6,332 nucleotides of DNA from Oscillospiraceae bacterium. GTDB taxonomy: Bacteria; Bacillota; Clostridia; Oscillospirales; Ruminococcaceae. Every line of letters starts with the position of its first letter. Positions within the stretch are counted from its first letter, which is position 1. Below, piece by piece: positions 5,295 through 6,332 of this stretch. The notes beneath the pieces are model-generated. The model saw only the letters and a list, made by a program, of their open reading frames with translations, was not told the DNA's origin and searched no databases. The translations under genes were made by a program, and so were the position numbers. The stretch spans positions 1 to 6,332 of the forward strand of contig WQXP01000073.1 of the NCBI GenBank assembly GCA_009784765.1. The letters are read 5' to 3'.

Positions 5295-6184
5295 GGGTTG
5301 CCTGCAGAATCACCCTCGCGAATTATGTTAAGAACCGTGTCCGCAATCATTTCCCCCGCCGTGACAGGCGCGATTTTTCCGGGCAAACTGAGTGCCCATA
5401 TGACCTTAACCCCCGCGACGCTTCCGTGAGGCGATTTGCACAGCTCCATGCCCTCCACCCCGGGCTTTGACGCCAGGTCTAAGAGGAGGCAGTCTCCGCG
5501 AATGCGTGAGAGCCGCTCGCGGTCGAAGAGTCGTGCGGGAACGGTGTTGACAATCGTGTCAATGGTTGGCAGAGTGTCGTCAATATCGCTCACATGAACA
5601 GCAGTACAGCCCGCGATTTTCGCCCACTCCAAATCGCCGACTTTTCGCGCCGCCACCACCACATCAGCCCCGAGGGAGTGGAGTTGCCGCGACAGAATCT
5701 TCGCGATTCTCCCGTAGCCCGTAATCAGAATGCGCATACCCATTACAGCCTTGGGGTTCTCGCGCATTATGATTTCCAACGCGCCTTCAGCAGTGATAGC
5801 CGCATTCGCGACGGTGAGTTCCTCCCGCTCGAAATAATCCACGAGCCTGTACCCGTTTTTGTCGCAGAGTTCCTGCATCTGCGGGCAGGCTTTCCCGCAA
5901 TAGAGCGTCGCGCCCTCATCGCAAAAATCCGCGACTGCCGACAGCGAAATTCGCCCCGCATGATAAGGCGCGGTTATGTAGTCGCAGCCTCTGCTCATAG
6001 GCAGCGGCAGAATCACATTGGCACTGCGGCGCGGCTTCGCGAGGAGCTGAACCCCCGTCTCCCGCTGAACGTCCTCATGCAGCATATCGAACCCGTAGCA
6101 ACCGCACTGACCGCCCCGGGCGTTCAGCCGTGCGGCGGCGTAGATGAAGCGCAAATCCCCGCCGATTATGATGTAGTCAGACAT
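5291..6184 (-). CDS. dpaA: Dipicolinate synthase subunit A
   Basis: DpaA (SpoVFA) works with DpaB in the mother cell of sporulating bacteria to make dipicolinic acid, the calcium chelator of the spore core, from the dihydrodipicolinate branch of lysine synthesis. The 297 residues equal the B. subtilis protein in length. Visible signatures are the N-terminal GGDLR turn (8-12), ILPLPMSRG (58-66), a Rossmann nucleotide-binding loop GYGRIA (156-161) followed by the VVVAARK strand, LLDLASKPG (234-242), and the closing LSLPGKIAPVTAGEMI (266-280). The ATG follows an AGGAGG site at 6192-6197, 7 bases away. No dpaB follows; instead comes the P-loop kinase with its own promoter. An inverted repeat frames the ribosome binding site. 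Assignment is secure, and it is the best evidence here for a sporulating lineage. Confidence 0.94.
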   Translation of the reverse strand: MSDYIIIGGDLRFIYAAARLNARGGQCGCYGFDMLHEDVQRETGVQLLAKPRRSANVILPLPMSRGCDYITAPYHAGRISLSAVADFCDEGATLYCGKACPQMQELCDKNGYRLVDYFEREELTVANAAITAEGALEIIMRENPKAVMGMRILITGYGRIAKILSRQLHSLGADVVVAARKVGDLEWAKIAGCTAVHVSDIDDTLPTIDTIVNTVPARLFDRERLSRIRGDCLLLDLASKPGVEGMELCKSPHGSVAGVKVIWALSLPGKIAPVTAGEMIADTVLNIIREGDSAGNP

Positions 6185-6218
6185 AGTTAGACCTCCTGAA
6201 AAATAATACTCTAACTAT
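6183..6218. promoter_or_regulatory. 9-bp inverted repeat flanking the dpaA ribosome binding site
   Basis: ATAGTTAGA (6183-6191) and TCTAACTAT (6210-6218) are exact reverse complements separated by 18 bases that contain the dpaA Shine-Dalgarno. One arm covers the first bases of the ATG, the other overlaps the -10 box. At DNA level it looks like an operator with two half-sites 27 bp apart. At RNA level, if transcripts start far enough upstream, it would form a hairpin with the start codon in the stem and the Shine-Dalgarno in the loop. Confidence 0.5.
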
Positions 6219-6241
6219 TATATGACAATGAAAAAAGCGGT
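6216..6241 (-). promoter_or_regulatory. Probable dpaA promoter with overlapping sigma-A/sigma-K -10 region
   Basis: On the minus strand the bases at 6216-6224 read CATATAATA. This contains a perfect TATAAT (6217-6222) and also fits the sigma-K -10 pattern CATAnnnTA. No good TTGACA lies 16-18 bases upstream (TTCTAC at 17), while an ACC (6239-6241) lies 14 bases upstream of the CATA, near but slightly short of the usual sigma-K spacing. Mother-cell sigma-K control would match what is known for spoVF in B. subtilis, but this is inference. Confidence 0.45.
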
Positions 6242-6257
6242 AGAATAAATCTACCGC
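6231..6257 (-). terminator. Intrinsic terminator for a minus-strand gene entering from the right
   Basis: Read on the minus strand, an 8-bp perfect stem (GCGGTAGA with TCTACCGC) with a 5-base loop is followed directly by six Ts (6236-6231). It lies about 50 bases past a minus-strand stop codon at 6306-6308 and just ahead of the dpaA promoter, so it separates two transcription units. On the plus strand it is followed only by AATTTT and would be a weaker signal. Confidence 0.78.
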
Positions 6258-6305
6258 AATTTTCAGAAAGGATTTACGCATGAAAAAACAAAAAGTAAAG
6301 GACAA

Positions 6306-6332
6306 TTAATCTTCGCGTTTCTTTTTCAGAAC
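6306..6332 (-). CDS. Probable C-terminal codons of an unidentified gene (partial)
   Basis: On the minus strand the last bases of the window read VLKKKRED followed by TAA. A charged, lysine-rich tail ending about 50 bases before an intrinsic terminator is what the end of a real minus-strand gene would look like. Eight residues are far too few to identify a product. The call rests on the terminator position and orientation, not on homology. Confidence 0.35.
   Translation of the reverse strand, partial: VLKKKRED

Noticed and set aside
5594..6190. 198-codon plus-strand frame opposite dpaA
   Set aside because: It is antisense to a clearly recognised dpaA in every part, rich in R, H and P as expected for a shadow frame, and lacks a ribosome binding site.
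6280..6309. Nine-codon plus-strand reading frame MKKQKVKDN preceded by AGAAAGGA
   Set aside because: It has a plausible ribosome binding site but lies opposite the likely 3' end of a minus-strand gene, has no visible plus-strand promoter, and is too short to support.

Overview
The window looks like chromosomal DNA from an endospore-forming or spore-derived member of the Bacillota, most likely Clostridia or a related class. The support is a ribonuclease Y gene, strong sigma-A-type promoters, purine-rich Shine-Dalgarno sites, a YqeG phosphatase, a YtaF/MntP-like membrane protein and a dipicolinate synthase subunit A gene (dpaA/spoVFA). Genus cannot be read from the sequence. No phage, insertion sequence, CRISPR array, tRNA or rRNA is visible.

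Layout. (1) 1-1215, plus strand: 3' part of rny (RNase Y), lacking its membrane anchor and most of its coiled coil. (2) 1216-1373: a convergent gap almost filled by two near-identical 67-bp tandem units plus a partial third; each full unit carries a strong GC-rich hairpin. (3) 1374-1931, minus strand: a six-helix MntP/YtaF-family membrane protein. (4) 1932-2065: a divergent promoter region with a perfect TTGACA-N17-TATAAT promoter facing right and a weaker one facing left. (5) 2066-4701, plus strand: an apparent operon of rpsU (ribosomal protein S21, TTG start), a hairpin, a YqeG-family HAD phosphatase, an endonuclease IV-like TIM-barrel protein and an M24 aminopeptidase P-like peptidase. The last three are joined by 4-base ATGA overlaps. 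(6) 4705-5241, minus strand: a P-loop kinase resembling deoxynucleoside monophosphate kinases, with its own perfect consensus promoter whose -35 box contains the stop codon of the gene before it. (7) 5291-6184, minus strand: dpaA. Its promoter/leader holds a 9-bp perfect inverted repeat around the ribosome binding site and a -10 region that fits both sigma-A and sigma-K consensus. (8) 6231-6332: an intrinsic terminator on the minus strand and the probable last codons of another minus-strand gene.

How the genes fit together. The rpsU operon mixes translation (S21), a likely ribosome-related or phospholipid-related phosphatase (YqeG), a metal-dependent TIM-barrel enzyme and peptide turnover. 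The left and right flanks carry genes with sporulation links (YtaF-like protein; dipicolinate synthesis). I do not see a clearly new multi-gene defence or mobile system. The least explained items are the hairpin tandem repeat after rny, the inverted repeat at the dpaA start, and the altered metal-site residue in the TIM-barrel protein.
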